A program made the position numbers and the translations under genes. From Candidatus Manganitrophaceae bacterium (GTDB lineage: Bacteria; Nitrospirota; Nitrospiria; SBBL01; JAADHI01), in the NCBI GenBank assembly GCA_012960925.1, contig DUAG01000078.1, positions 1-52,355 of the forward strand: a DNA stretch of 52,355 bases. Direction: 5' to 3'. Shown piece by piece: positions 44,992-52,355 of this stretch (position 1 is the stretch's first letter; every line of letters begins with the position of its first letter). Under the pieces are notes generated by a model. That model made no database searches and was not told the DNA's origin. It worked only from the letters and a program-made list of their open reading frames with translations.

Positions 44992-45603
44992 ATGGTCAAG
45001 CATGAGGATTTGACCCCAGGCTCACAAAAAGATTCTCCCGCTTATTTTGCCCACGAATCTGCATTTATTGATGATGGGGTTCAAATCGGAAAAGGGACAA
45101 AGATCTGGCATGTTTCCCATGTCCTGAAAGGCTCCTGCATTGGGGAAAACTGCAAGATCGGACAAAACGTCGTCATTGGTCCCAAGGCCGTTGTCGGAAA
45201 TAACGTCAAGATCCAGAACAACGTCTCCGTCTATGAAGGGGTCACTTTGGAAGACCATGTTTTCTGTGGTCCGTCCGTTGTTTTCACAAATGTTTTCAAC
45301 CCCCGCAGCGAGATCCCCCGAATGAATGTTTTGAAATCGACGCTTGTTAAGCGGGGCGCAACAATCGGGGCCAACTGTACCATTCTCTGTGGAATTACCC
45401 TTGGTGCCTATGCCTTCATCGGCGCGGGAGCCGTTGTCACAAAAGACGTGCCCGACTATGCGCTGGTGGTCGGGAATCCGGCCCGTTTCTCCGCTTGGTT
45501 CTGCCGTTGCGGAGTGAAGCTGAAAATGATGGGAAAAACCTCCAAATGTAGTGAATGTGGTCTTTCCTACCGGAAGGAAGGCAATCGTCTAGAACCTTTA
45601 TGA
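44992..45603 (+). CDS. WlbB/WbpD-type sugar N-acetyltransferase
   Basis: A left-handed beta-helix acetyltransferase of 203 residues with hexapeptide repeats ([46 protein letters not shown]), [31 protein letters not shown], and [47 protein letters not shown]. This matches UDP-2-acetamido-3-amino-2,3-dideoxy-glucuronate 3-N-acetyltransferase (WlbB/WbpD). A C-terminal zinc-ribbon-like Cys pair set ([20 protein letters not shown]) follows, as seen in part of the family. It works in synthesis of a diacetamido-uronate sugar with the adjacent WlbA, which here is broken; the pathway is probably incomplete. Confidence 0.9.
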   Translation: MVKHEDLTPGSQKDSPAYFAHESAFIDDGVQIGKGTKIWHVSHVLKGSCIGENCKIGQNVVIGPKAVVGNNVKIQNNVSVYEGVTLEDHVFCGPSVVFTNVFNPRSEIPRMNVLKSTLVKRGATIGANCTILCGITLGAYAFIGAGAVVTKDVPDYALVVGNPARFSAWFCRCGVKLKMMGKTSKCSECGLSYRKEGNRLEPL

Positions 45604-45628
45604 AATGGATCGTCAGAAGGAAAATGGT

Positions 45629-46054
45629 ATGAAAGATTTTGCCTTGATTGGTGCCGCGGGCTACATTGCGCCTCGCCATATGAAAGCGATCAAAGAAACA
45701 GGGAATAATCTTGTCGCGGCCCTGGATAAAAATGATTCGGTCGGGATTCTTGACCGCTATTTTTCTGAGGCGGATTTTTTTACAGAGTTCGAGCGATTTG
45801 ATCGCCATATTGATTTATTAAAGCGGAAAGGAAGCCATATTGACTACGTCAGCATAGCCTCCCCGAATTACCTGCATGATTCACACATACGCTTTGCACT
45901 GAAAAATGGCGCCGATGCCATTTGTGAGAAGCCTCTGGTGCTAAACCCCAGGGAGGTCGGGGCCTGCGCTCGCTATGCGTGCCAGGAGAATCGGCAGTTT
46001 CTGATTCTGCAATCTCGGAATCAGGAGAATAAAGACTACTTGATTCTTCCGTAA
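45629..46054 (+). pseudogene. WlbA-type UDP-sugar 3-dehydrogenase, C-terminally truncated
   Basis: An N-terminal fragment (141 residues) of a Gfo/Idh/MocA oxidoreductase. The Rossmann region MKDFALIGAAGYIAPRHMKAIKETGNNLVAALDKNDSVGILDRYFSEADFFTEFERF is typical of WlbA/WbpB, as is IDYVSIASPNYLHDSHIRFALKNGADAICEKPLVLNP. The family is about 310 residues, so the C-terminal substrate-binding half is missing. Similarity fades after NPREVGA (about 45965), and the frame closes within the 3' end of the oppositely oriented manC. GAAGGAAAA precedes the ATG at 45629. This is best explained by a rearrangement that brought manC in and removed the rest. Confidence 0.8.
46001..46024. terminator. Possible hairpin at wlbA fragment / manC convergence
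   Basis: CTGATTC and GAATCAG, a perfect 7 bp inverted repeat with a 10-base loop, lies just beyond the manC stop on its strand. There is no good T-run. Confidence 0.3.
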
Positions 46055-47448
46055 ACATCTTCGTAACGGGTAATGTCGTCCTCCCCAAGGTAGGTTCCGC
46101 ACTGTACCTCAATCAGTTGTAGCGGTTCGTCGGTGGGGTTCTCCAGCCGATGCTTGACCCCCATCGGGACAAAAGAACTCTGATTCGTCTGAATTGTAAA
46201 GACGCTTTCGCCACAGGTCACCCGGGCCGTCCCGGACACCACCACCCAATGTTCACTTCGTTTTCGATGCATCTGAAGGGAGAGCTTCGCCCCTGGGTTG
46301 ACAACGAGCCGTTTGATTTTGAATCCCTTCCCCTCTTCCAATACGGTATAAGTCCCCCAGGCGCGGATCACGGTCCGGTGGACGCGGTGTTCATCACCGT
46401 TGTCCCGATCTTTTAAAATTTGAACAACTTTCCGAACGTCCTGAGCCTTCTCCTTGGCGCAAACCAGAGTTGCATCCTCGGTATCGGCGACGACGACATC
46501 TTTCAAGCCGACCACGGCAACCAGGCGCTTGCCTCCATAGATGACACATTGTTCACTCCCGACATTGACGACATTGCCGGTGATGATATTCCCATCGGCA
46601 TTTTTTGGAAGGACCTGGTCAAGGGCATTCCACGAGCCGACATCGTCCCATCCCATGTCGGTTGGAATCACCGCCATCCGGTCTGATTTTTCAAGGACGC
46701 CAAAATCAATTGAAATGGAGGGCAAGTGCGTATAAACGCGTTGAAGGGTTTCCGCCTCCTTCTCCGTTCCGATATCCGGCTCGATTTGCTCGAGTCCTTC
46801 TGCCAATTCCGGCAGGAAACGCTTGATTTCTTCCAGAATCGTTGAGATCTTCCAGGCAAAAATGCCGGTATTCCAGAGGGTATCTCCACTCGCGCAATAC
46901 CGCTCGGCCGTTTTCCGATCCGGTTTCTCAATAAACCTCCGTACGGCCGCAGCGGGAGGATAGCCATTCAGGGACTCTCCTTCCTGAATATAACCATAGG
47001 CCGTTTCGGGCCGTGTCGGTTTTGCGCCCAGGGTAACCAGGTGACCCTCCTCTGCGATCTTCTCCGCCAGGTGAAGGGAGTGAAGAAAGGCGGCATTGTC
47101 CCGGATATAATGATCGGCGGAGAAGACAACCATCGTCCCGTCCTGGTGTTTCTTCCGGAGCATCATCGCTGCGAGACCCACTGCTGCCGCCGTGTTCCTG
47201 GCGGCCGGCTCCAGGATGAAGAGAGGTTTGGTGGTTAGCGAGGACAATTGCAGGCGGATTTGTTCGGCTTGTTGGGCGTTGGTGATGATGTAAAGACGTT
47301 CAGGAGGAATCAGATCTGACACGCGGGAGAAGGTGGCCTGGATGAGGGTTTGATGGCCAAATATTTTGAGGAGCTGTTTCGGGAATTCCTCACGGCTCAA
47401 GGGCCAAAACCGCGTTCCGCTTCCTCCCGCTAAAATCACACCGAACAT
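46036..47448 (-). CDS. manC: Mannose-1-phosphate guanylyltransferase/mannose-6-phosphate isomerase
   Basis: A bifunctional type II enzyme of 470 residues that makes GDP-mannose. The nucleotidyltransferase domain begins [28 protein letters not shown] and includes VFSADHYIRD, FIEKPDRKTAERY and the WDDVGSWNAL motif. The C-terminal cupin isomerase domain includes VRAWGTYTVLEEGKGFKIKRL, SLQMHRKRSEHWVVVSGTARVTCG and MGVKHRLENPT. It supplies GDP-mannose for the polysaccharide. It runs opposite to its neighbours, with GGGGGA before the ATG. The manB partner is not in the window. Confidence 0.95.
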   Translation of the reverse strand: MFGVILAGGSGTRFWPLSREEFPKQLLKIFGHQTLIQATFSRVSDLIPPERLYIITNAQQAEQIRLQLSSLTTKPLFILEPAARNTAAAVGLAAMMLRKKHQDGTMVVFSADHYIRDNAAFLHSLHLAEKIAEEGHLVTLGAKPTRPETAYGYIQEGESLNGYPPAAAVRRFIEKPDRKTAERYCASGDTLWNTGIFAWKISTILEEIKRFLPELAEGLEQIEPDIGTEKEAETLQRVYTHLPSISIDFGVLEKSDRMAVIPTDMGWDDVGSWNALDQVLPKNADGNIITGNVVNVGSEQCVIYGGKRLVAVVGLKDVVVADTEDATLVCAKEKAQDVRKVVQILKDRDNGDEHRVHRTVIRAWGTYTVLEEGKGFKIKRLVVNPGAKLSLQMHRKRSEHWVVVSGTARVTCGESVFTIQTNQSSFVPMGVKHRLENPTDEPLQLIEVQCGTYLGEDDITRYEDVYGRIK

Positions 47449-47804
47449 CCATTCCCCCTTGTTTGATAACTACTTATAGTAGTAAAAGTTTCAGCAGATA
47501 TTACTCTGATCTTCTTCAAAAAGCTATTCAAAAGCAGGTTTCTAATTCCGCAATTTCGGAATTAAGGCGGGTCAAAGGCCAAGCAAATTAGGGTGGAATA
47601 AAGGGCTGATCCGGGTTTTCTCCTTTACTCAGCAGGCCGATTTCAGTAGTATAATCCAAGCTAAAACATGAGGTGGTGTGCCCGGCGGCTTCCGGGAGGC
47701 AAGCCTGGAGCCAAAAGAGCCCTGCAAAAGAGAATAATCATAGTGAAAGATTTCCATATTTCAAGACCTGACCCCAGTGACTCACACAGACTCTCAGGGT
47801 GTCC
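47449..47804. other. Divergent intergenic region manC / rfbB
   Basis: No gene is supported. A TATAAT at 47651-47656 has only a distant -35. The stretch CCTTTACTCA-N5-CCGATTTC near 47623-47645 resembles one near 51474-51497. A CAAGACCTGACCCC phrase of the sort seen next to REP-type repeats lies near 47760. Confidence 0.4.
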
Positions 47805-48857
47805 ATGAAGATTCTTGTTACCGGGGGTGCCGGATTTATCGGTTCCGCCCTGATTCGATATCTCATACAGGAGACAGAGCACAGCCTGCTCAATGTGGAT
47901 AAACTGACCTATGCCGGCAACCTGGAGTCTCTGATTGATGTAGAAGAGGACTCACGTTATCGTTTTGAAAAGGTTGATATCTGCGACGCAGTGGCAATCA
48001 AAGGTCTTTTTGAGAACTACCGTCCGGATACCGTGATGCACCTTGCGGCAGAGTCCCATGTCGACCGCTCGATTGATGGACCGGCAGTATTCATCCAGAC
48101 CAATATTCTGGGGACCTATACCCTCCTGGAAGCGGCGCGCGGTTACTGGGATGACCTGGAAGGACCAGCGCGGGCGCAATTTCGTTTTCACCATGTTTCG
48201 ACCGACGAGGTCTTTGGCTCCCTCGGTGAGACCGGCGCGTTTACCGAAGAGACCGCTTATCATCCAAACTCCCCCTACTCTGCAAGTAAATCCTCTTCAG
48301 ATCATTTGGTCCGCGCCTGGCATCATACCTACGGGCTCCCGGTTCTCATCACCAACTGTTCAAACAATTACGGTCCCTACCAGTTTCCGGAGAAACTGAT
48401 TCCCTTGGTGATCCTCAACGCACTGGAGGAAAAACCGCTTCCGATCTACGGAAAGGGAGAAAATGTCCGGGATTGGCTTTATGTCGAAGACCACGTCCGT
48501 GCCCTGGTTCTCGTTTTGACGGAGGGCCGGCCGGGAGAAACCTACAACATCGGCGGTCATAATGAGAAGACCAACCTGGAAGTGGTCGAAACGATCTGCC
48601 AACTTCTTGACGAACTTGTGCCCAATGCCAAGCTGAGGGATCATGCCTCTCTGATTCAGTTCGTGAAAGACCGGCCGGGACATGACCGGCGCTACGCCAT
48701 TGATGCCTCAAAGATTGCTCGGGAGCTGAACTGGAAACCAAGGGAGAGCTTTGCCTCCGGACTGAGAAAAACAGTACAATGGTATTTGGATCACCGACCC
48801 TGGTGCCGCCGGGTGCAGGATGGGAGCTATAGAAGGGAACGCCTGGGCACTCTGTAA
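47805..48857 (+). CDS. rfbB: dTDP-glucose 4,6-dehydratase
   Basis: The second enzyme of dTDP-L-rhamnose synthesis, converting dTDP-glucose to the 4-keto-6-deoxy sugar. 350 residues from ATG 47805 (GTG at 47799 is an alternative). NAD-binding [15 protein letters not shown], the substrate region [12 protein letters not shown], the SDR catalytic YSASKSS (Y-X3-K), and [17 protein letters not shown] are all present. It is the first gene of rfbBACD, which has the unusual presence of repeat B3 between it and rfbA. The TAA stop lies in the left end of that repeat. Confidence 0.96.
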   Translation: MKILVTGGAGFIGSALIRYLIQETEHSLLNVDKLTYAGNLESLIDVEEDSRYRFEKVDICDAVAIKGLFENYRPDTVMHLAAESHVDRSIDGPAVFIQTNILGTYTLLEAARGYWDDLEGPARAQFRFHHVSTDEVFGSLGETGAFTEETAYHPNSPYSASKSSSDHLVRAWHHTYGLPVLITNCSNNYGPYQFPEKLIPLVILNALEEKPLPIYGKGENVRDWLYVEDHVRALVLVLTEGRPGETYNIGGHNEKTNLEVVETICQLLDELVPNAKLRDHASLIQFVKDRPGHDRRYAIDASKIARELNWKPRESFASGLRKTVQWYLDHRPWCRRVQDGSYRRERLGTL

Positions 48858-48994
48858 CGATCCAGATCACCCGTCTAAGGCTCCAGGGTTGCGTTGCTGT
48901 GGTGCTCGAATCCTCACGTATAAATATACGTTCCGGTTCTGTGCGCCTCGCGCCTTGCCCTGAAACCTTATCCAGGCAAGCTGAACCGTTACAG
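48853..48994 (+). repeat. Dispersed palindromic-ended repeat, copy B3 (142 bp)
   Basis: The left end CTGTAACGATCCAG (48853-48866) and the reverse complement of the right end (48981-48994), CTGTAACGGTTCAG, match at 12 of 14 bases. The core GTTGCTGTGGTGCTCGAATC and CTCGCGCCTTGCCCTGAA is shared with B1 and B2. Its TAA is the stop codon of rfbB. It separates rfbB from rfbA inside an otherwise tight operon. Confidence 0.85.
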
Positions 48995-49024
48995 AACCAT
49001 TACAATGGATTAGAAGGGTAAAAA

Positions 49025-49945
49025 ATGAGTGAAATGAAAGGGATTATTCTGGCCGGAGGGAGCGGGACGCGCCTTTATCCTGTGACTCAGGTGGTGAGCA
49101 AGCAGCTCTTGCCGGTTTACAACAAGCCGATGATCTACTACCCACTCACCACCCTCATGTTGGCCGGTTTGAGGGAGATTCTGATTATCACCACACCTCA
49201 CGATTTACCTCAATATCAAGCCCTTTTAGGCGATGGATCGCAGTGGGGACTTTCCTTGACCTATGCCGCGCAGCCTCAGCCCAACGGACTGGCGCAGGCC
49301 TTCCTGATCGGGGAGGATTACATCGGTGACCGTTCCGTCTGTCTGATCCTTGGAGACAACATATTTTACGGAAGGGGTCTTGCGGAAGTGACCCGGAAGG
49401 CCGCGAGCCTGAAAGAGGGGGCCATCGTTTTCGGATATTATGTCCGCGACCCGCAGCGCTATGGTGTGGTACAGTTTGATGAACACCGGCAGGCGATCGC
49501 TATTGAAGAAAAGCCGGAGCATCCCAAATCAAACTATGCGGTGACAGGACTCTATTTTTACGACAACACGGTGGTCGATATTGCCAAGGGCTTAAAGCCT
49601 TCCCCGCGGGGTGAGCTGGAGATCACCGATTTAAACAGCGTGTATCTGGCCAAAGGAAAGCTTCAAGTGGAGCTGCTTGGGCGGGGCATCGCCTGGCTCG
49701 ATACAGGGACCCATGAATCACTCCTGCAGGCGGCTCACTATATCGAAGTCATGGAGACCCGTCAGGGGCTCAGCATCGCCTGCCCCGAAGAGATTGCCTA
49801 CCGGATGGGCTATATTGACGCCTCTCAATTGGAATCACTGGCCAAACCGATGCTTAAAAATGGTTACGGCCAATATCTCCTTGATCTGGCAAACGGGGAT
49901 GGCCCCCCCGATGAATCTATGAAAAGAACCCATGAAAAGAATTGA
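49025..49945 (+). CDS. rfbA: Glucose-1-phosphate thymidylyltransferase
   Basis: The first enzyme of dTDP-L-rhamnose synthesis, making dTDP-glucose. 306 residues. The nucleotide motif [35 protein letters not shown] and the conserved [45 protein letters not shown] and [17 protein letters not shown] are all visible. Repeat B3 lies before it, and its end overlaps rfbC by 14 bp. Confidence 0.97.
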   Translation: MSEMKGIILAGGSGTRLYPVTQVVSKQLLPVYNKPMIYYPLTTLMLAGLREILIITTPHDLPQYQALLGDGSQWGLSLTYAAQPQPNGLAQAFLIGEDYIGDRSVCLILGDNIFYGRGLAEVTRKAASLKEGAIVFGYYVRDPQRYGVVQFDEHRQAIAIEEKPEHPKSNYAVTGLYFYDNTVVDIAKGLKPSPRGELEITDLNSVYLAKGKLQVELLGRGIAWLDTGTHESLLQAAHYIEVMETRQGLSIACPEEIAYRMGYIDASQLESLAKPMLKNGYGQYLLDLANGDGPPDESMKRTHEKN

Positions 49946-50492
49946 AACCAAGCTCCCCGGAGTCATCATCCTCGAACCGACGATCTTTCGTGATCCCCGT
50001 GGATTTTTTTTGGAGACCTGGCACCAGGACCGGTATAAAGCAGCCGGTCTCCCTGACTTTGTCCAGGACAATCTCTCGTTCTCCACTCAGGGCGTCCTGA
50101 GGGGACTCCATTTCCAGAACCCTGATCCACAGGGGAAGCTCGTCACCGTCCTGCAGGGGGAGGTTTTTGACGTTGCCGTCGATATTCGCGTCGGCTCTCC
50201 CACCTTCGGCCAATGGGTCGGCGTCACCCTATCAGGGGAAAACGCACGCCAGATCTACATCCCGGAAGGTTTTGCGCACGGCTTCTGTATTACCAGTCCC
50301 ACCGCTCTATTTTCCTATAAGTGTACTGCTTTCTATAAATCTCGGTCTGAACAGTGTCTTCTCTGGAACGATCCGGATATCGGGATCACCTGGCCAATCG
50401 AGACCCCGATTTTGTCTGAAAAAGACAGCGCTGCACCCAGTTTAGAGAAGATCGACCATGGGGGCCTTCCTCGATTTTCAAGGGGATCCTGA
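49932..50492 (+). CDS. rfbC: dTDP-4-dehydrorhamnose 3,5-epimerase
   Basis: The third enzyme of the rhamnose pathway, a cupin epimerase of 186 residues. Visible motifs are [81 protein letters not shown] and [23 protein letters not shown]. The catalytic His is in RGLHFQ. It starts inside rfbA (14 bp overlap) and ends on the rfbD start (TGATG). Confidence 0.96.
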   Translation: MKRIETKLPGVIILEPTIFRDPRGFFLETWHQDRYKAAGLPDFVQDNLSFSTQGVLRGLHFQNPDPQGKLVTVLQGEVFDVAVDIRVGSPTFGQWVGVTLSGENARQIYIPEGFAHGFCITSPTALFSYKCTAFYKSRSEQCLLWNDPDIGITWPIETPILSEKDSAAPSLEKIDHGGLPRFSRGS

Positions 50493-51409
50493 TGGCGCGG
50501 ATTGCGTCGCGCCCGGATATTGTCCCCCGTATTCTCCTTTTGGGAAAGCAGGGGCAGGTGGGATGGGAGTTACAGCGGACCTTGGCTCCCCTGGGGGATC
50601 TCATCGCGCTCGATCGGGCCGATCTTGATTTGACGCAGACCGATGCCGTTCGAAAGCGGATCAGAGAGATCAAGCCGACCCTCATTGTCAATGCGGCTGC
50701 GTATACCGCAGTAGACAAGGCTGAAGACGAGCCGGAGTTGGCCATGCGGATCAACGGCACGCTTCCCGGCCTTCTTGCTGAGGAGGCCAACCGGGTCGAC
50801 GCCGCGCTAATTCACTACTCGACCGATTACGTCTTCGGGGGAGTGCAAGCGCCTCCGGAGGGCTACACCGAAGAGATGACGCCCCATCCACTCAATGTCT
50901 ATGGCAAGACGAAGCTTGCCGGAGAGCGTGCCGTCCAGACCATAAGCCGGTCTTACCTGATCTTCAGGACAAGCTGGGTCTACGGCCTGCGGGGAAATAA
51001 CTTTCTCCTGACCATGCTGCGTCTGGCGCGGGAGCGTGAGGAGATCAAGGTTGTGAATGATCAGGTCGGGGCGCCGACCTGGAGTCGTATGATTGCAGAG
51101 ATGACTGCCCGGGTCCTCACACGATTCAATCAGGCGGCATCATTAAAGGAGGTCCGTGGCCTTTACCACCTTACCGCCGGGGGTCAGACGACCTGGTATC
51201 ACTTCGCAGAGGCCCTCCTGAACCAATCCCGCTCCACGGATTTTCGACTGAAGGCCCTCCTTTCTATCCCAAGCTCCGCTTATCCGACTCGTGCCCCACG
51301 CCCGGCCTTTTCCCTACTGGACTGCCGCAAGCTGAAGCGGACCTTCGGCCTGGTATTGCCCGATTGGGAGGAGAGTCTGAGGCATATGCTGAAGCCTGAA
51401 AACGCATAG
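50492..51409 (+). CDS. rfbD: dTDP-4-dehydrorhamnose reductase
   Basis: The last enzyme, which makes dTDP-L-rhamnose. 305 residues. RILLLGKQGQVGWELQRTLAPLGDLIALDRADLDLTQ forms the NAD-binding start. NAAAYTAVDKAEDEPELAMRINGTLPGLLAEEAN, HYSTDYVFGG, HPLNVYGKTKLAGERAV (YGKTK, Y-X3-K) and RTSWVYGLRGNNFLLTMLRLARE follow. It overlaps rfbC by one base (TGATG), so translation is coupled. No terminator was recognised after it. Confidence 0.96.
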   Translation: MARIASRPDIVPRILLLGKQGQVGWELQRTLAPLGDLIALDRADLDLTQTDAVRKRIREIKPTLIVNAAAYTAVDKAEDEPELAMRINGTLPGLLAEEANRVDAALIHYSTDYVFGGVQAPPEGYTEEMTPHPLNVYGKTKLAGERAVQTISRSYLIFRTSWVYGLRGNNFLLTMLRLAREREEIKVVNDQVGAPTWSRMIAEMTARVLTRFNQAASLKEVRGLYHLTAGGQTTWYHFAEALLNQSRSTDFRLKALLSIPSSAYPTRAPRPAFSLLDCRKLKRTFGLVLPDWEESLRHMLKPENA

Positions 51410-51485
51410 CAAGCACGATCTCTGTTCCTTTATGGGGGATTTCAAATGGGATCAGAGGGCTTGAGCCATATTCCCCTTTACTCAA

Positions 51486-51503
51486 GGTACCGATATCGGT
51501 ACC
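51486..51503. promoter_or_regulatory. Perfect 18 bp palindrome (possible operator)
   Basis: GGTACCGATATCGGTACC, symmetric at every base, lies between rfbD and the HicAB pair. It could be an operator or just chance; no recognisable promoter adjoins it. Confidence 0.35.
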
Positions 51504-51582
51504 ATTACCTACGAAAGAAACGGAGGCGGTCGTTCAGCGCCTGACCCCGATATATTAAGGAGGGATACACGCTGGTTTACCT

Positions 51583-51610
51583 CGTCATTCCGGCGTATGC
51601 CGGAATCCAG
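51583..51610. repeat. Short CATTCCGGC...GCCGGAATCCAG hairpin repeat
   Basis: A perfect stem ATTCCGGC / GCCGGAAT (51587-51594, 51599-51606) with loop GTAT. A diverged copy lies at 35860-35886, inside the 181 bp element. Confidence 0.75.
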
Positions 51611-51837
51611 TACTGTCGCTTGTGGACACCAGCCTTCACCGCATTTTCCTCCTCTTTCAAGGACGATCATGATAAGCTTCGGAAGCGGGTCCCCGACGGG
51701 GCCTTTATTAAGATCTTCTGAATGTCTTGTGGCTCTTAAGGCACGGAAGGCGGTGGAATAGTGAATTATATCAAGCACTCTGACCCCTTGATTCCTGCAA
51801 AAGGGATATGGTTTTTTGAGATCCCGATAGTTATAAA

Positions 51838-52086
51838 GTGAACAAGAAAAAGTTACTTAAGAAATTATTGTCCGAATCGAAGAATATACGGTTCTCAGAG
51901 GTTAAATCTTGTGCAGAGATGGTCGGGTTTAAGTTAGATCGAATCAGCGGAAGCCATCATATATTTATTCATCCTGCTATCCCTGAGCTCATCAACCTCC
52001 AAGATGTGAAAGGAAAAGCAAAACCATACCAAGTGAAACAGTTGCTAAAGCTAATCGAACGCCATAATTTAAAACTAGGGGAGTAA
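51838..52086 (+). CDS. hicA: HicA-type toxin
   Basis: An 82-residue HicA-like toxin, an RNA-binding double-stranded-RNA-like fold that cleaves mRNA. The core motif VKSCAEMVGFKLDRISGSHHIFIHPAIPELINLQDVKGKAKPYQVKQLLKLIERH carries the GSHHIF histidine. It starts with a GTG without a clear ribosome site. It precedes hicB by 4 bp in the usual toxin-first order. It is a little longer than the shortest HicA (about 60 residues) because of an N-terminal stretch. Confidence 0.88.
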   Translation: MNKKKLLKKLLSESKNIRFSEVKSCAEMVGFKLDRISGSHHIFIHPAIPELINLQDVKGKAKPYQVKQLLKLIERHNLKLGE

Positions 52087-52090
52087 TCAG

Positions 52091-52309
52091 ATGAAAGATT
52101 ACCATATCAATGTTTTTTATAGTGAAGAGGATGCTGGATATATCGCTGATATTCCCGACTTAACTCACTGCTCTGCCTTTGGTGATACTCCAGAGCAGGC
52201 GTTGCGAGAGGTCCTAAAAGCAAAAGAGGAATGGATCAAATCAGCGAAGGGTTCAGGGAAACCAATTCCCAAACCTCACTATCGTCCGGCCATATATCAG
52301 GTTGCGTGA
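52091..52309 (+). CDS. hicB: HicB-type antitoxin
   Basis: A 72-residue HicB-like antitoxin with a partial RNase-H fold (YHINVFYSEEDAGYIADIPDLTHCSAFGDTPEQALREVLKAKEEWIKSAKGSGKPIPKPHYRP). It neutralises HicA. It lacks a C-terminal DNA-binding domain, so it belongs to the short type and may need another factor for autoregulation. Its stop codon overlaps a GTG that could start a further gene. Confidence 0.9.
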   Translation: MKDYHINVFYSEEDAGYIADIPDLTHCSAFGDTPEQALREVLKAKEEWIKSAKGSGKPIPKPHYRPAIYQVA

Positions 52310-52355
52310 ATATCGAAGAAATAGCACCTATCACACTTCATAGATTACTCATGAC
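52306..52355 (+). CDS. Possible gene start at right edge (partial)
   Basis: A GTG overlapping the hicB stop by 4 bp (GTGA) opens a frame that stays open to the window end (16 codons, NIEEIAPITLHRLLMT). The overlap suggests translational coupling, but the sequence is too short to identify. Confidence 0.25.
   Translation, partial: MNIEEIAPITLHRLLM

Larger units (their letters stand above)
51410..51837. other. Intergenic region with palindrome and hairpin repeat
   Basis: No gene is supported across this 428 bp. A minus-strand frame (51509-51778) is a by-product of the hairpin repeat at 51583-51610. A perfect 18 bp palindrome lies at 51486-51503. CTGACCCC phrases at about 51541 and 51780 resemble those next to REP-type repeats. 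Confidence 0.5.

Noticed and set aside
51509..51778. Minus-strand frame of 89 codons containing DSGIRRNDE
   Set aside because: This peptide is produced by the CATTCCGGC...GCCGGAATCCAG repeat read in one frame and is a known kind of false gene.
1..52355. CRISPR array, prophage or complete tRNA/rRNA genes
   Set aside because: No regularly spaced direct repeats, phage structural genes or full RNA folds were found by reading the window.

Overview
This 52.4 kb window comes from a Gram-negative bacterium with moderately high GC. Lipoproteins, a Slp-type outer-membrane lipoprotein, SLBB/GumC polysaccharide export and periplasmic proteins all imply an outer membrane. The gene set (small His-rich SmbP-like protein, type 1 copper protein, siroheme nitrite/sulfite reductase with TusA, DUF4202, DUF169, FIST) resembles Nitrospirota and neighbouring environmental lineages, but this is inference from gene content; no rRNA or complete tRNA is present to fix taxonomy.

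Layout. 1-7.4 kb is rearranged: an IS6-family element with a frameshifted transposase, an RlmD/TrmA-type RNA methyltransferase, a 275 bp MITE, a SulP transporter, a tRNA 3'-end remnant, a broken GGDEF-EAL gene and a secreted DNA/RNA nuclease. 7.7-21.6 kb is mostly housekeeping: lipoprotein-nadB, a lytic transglycosylase, a decayed clpB (two frameshifts and a nonsense codon), rplI, nfeD-slipin, hemL with an AtpI-like gene, hflK-hflC-DUF4202 and a pseudoazurin-like cupredoxin. 21.6-31 kb holds a ferritin-like protein, a MacAB-type ABC exporter with a second MITE at its 3' end, a Slp lipoprotein and several small uncharacterised genes. 31-39.7 kb holds a translationally coupled FIST/epimerase pair, a siroheme reductase with two full Fe-S cysteine sets followed by tusA, a dihydroorotate-dehydrogenase-like enzyme, an ABC-F ATPase and SmbP. 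39.8-51.4 kb is an exopolysaccharide/O-antigen region: a near-consensus promoter, SLBB export protein, GumC/Wzz, a two-gene nucleotidyltransferase module, a WlbB-type acetyltransferase, a truncated WlbA, manC, and the complete dTDP-L-rhamnose operon rfbBACD. The window closes with a HicAB toxin-antitoxin pair.

The most striking non-coding signal is a set of dispersed repeat families that repeatedly sit exactly on stop codons: two MITEs with IS5-like ends (sulP and the ABC ATPase), 142-162 bp elements with imperfect terminal inverted repeats (two of three copies begin in the stop codon of the DHOD-like gene and of rfbB), and a GC-rich hairpin repeat (nadB stop codon and two other gene ends). 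A fourth, 181 bp element carries 19 bp inverted ends and two of the shorter repeats inside it. I found no CRISPR array, prophage, or clearly new defence or biosynthetic system. The best leads are the double-motif siroheme reductase, the stop-codon-associated repeats and the cluster of gene lesions.
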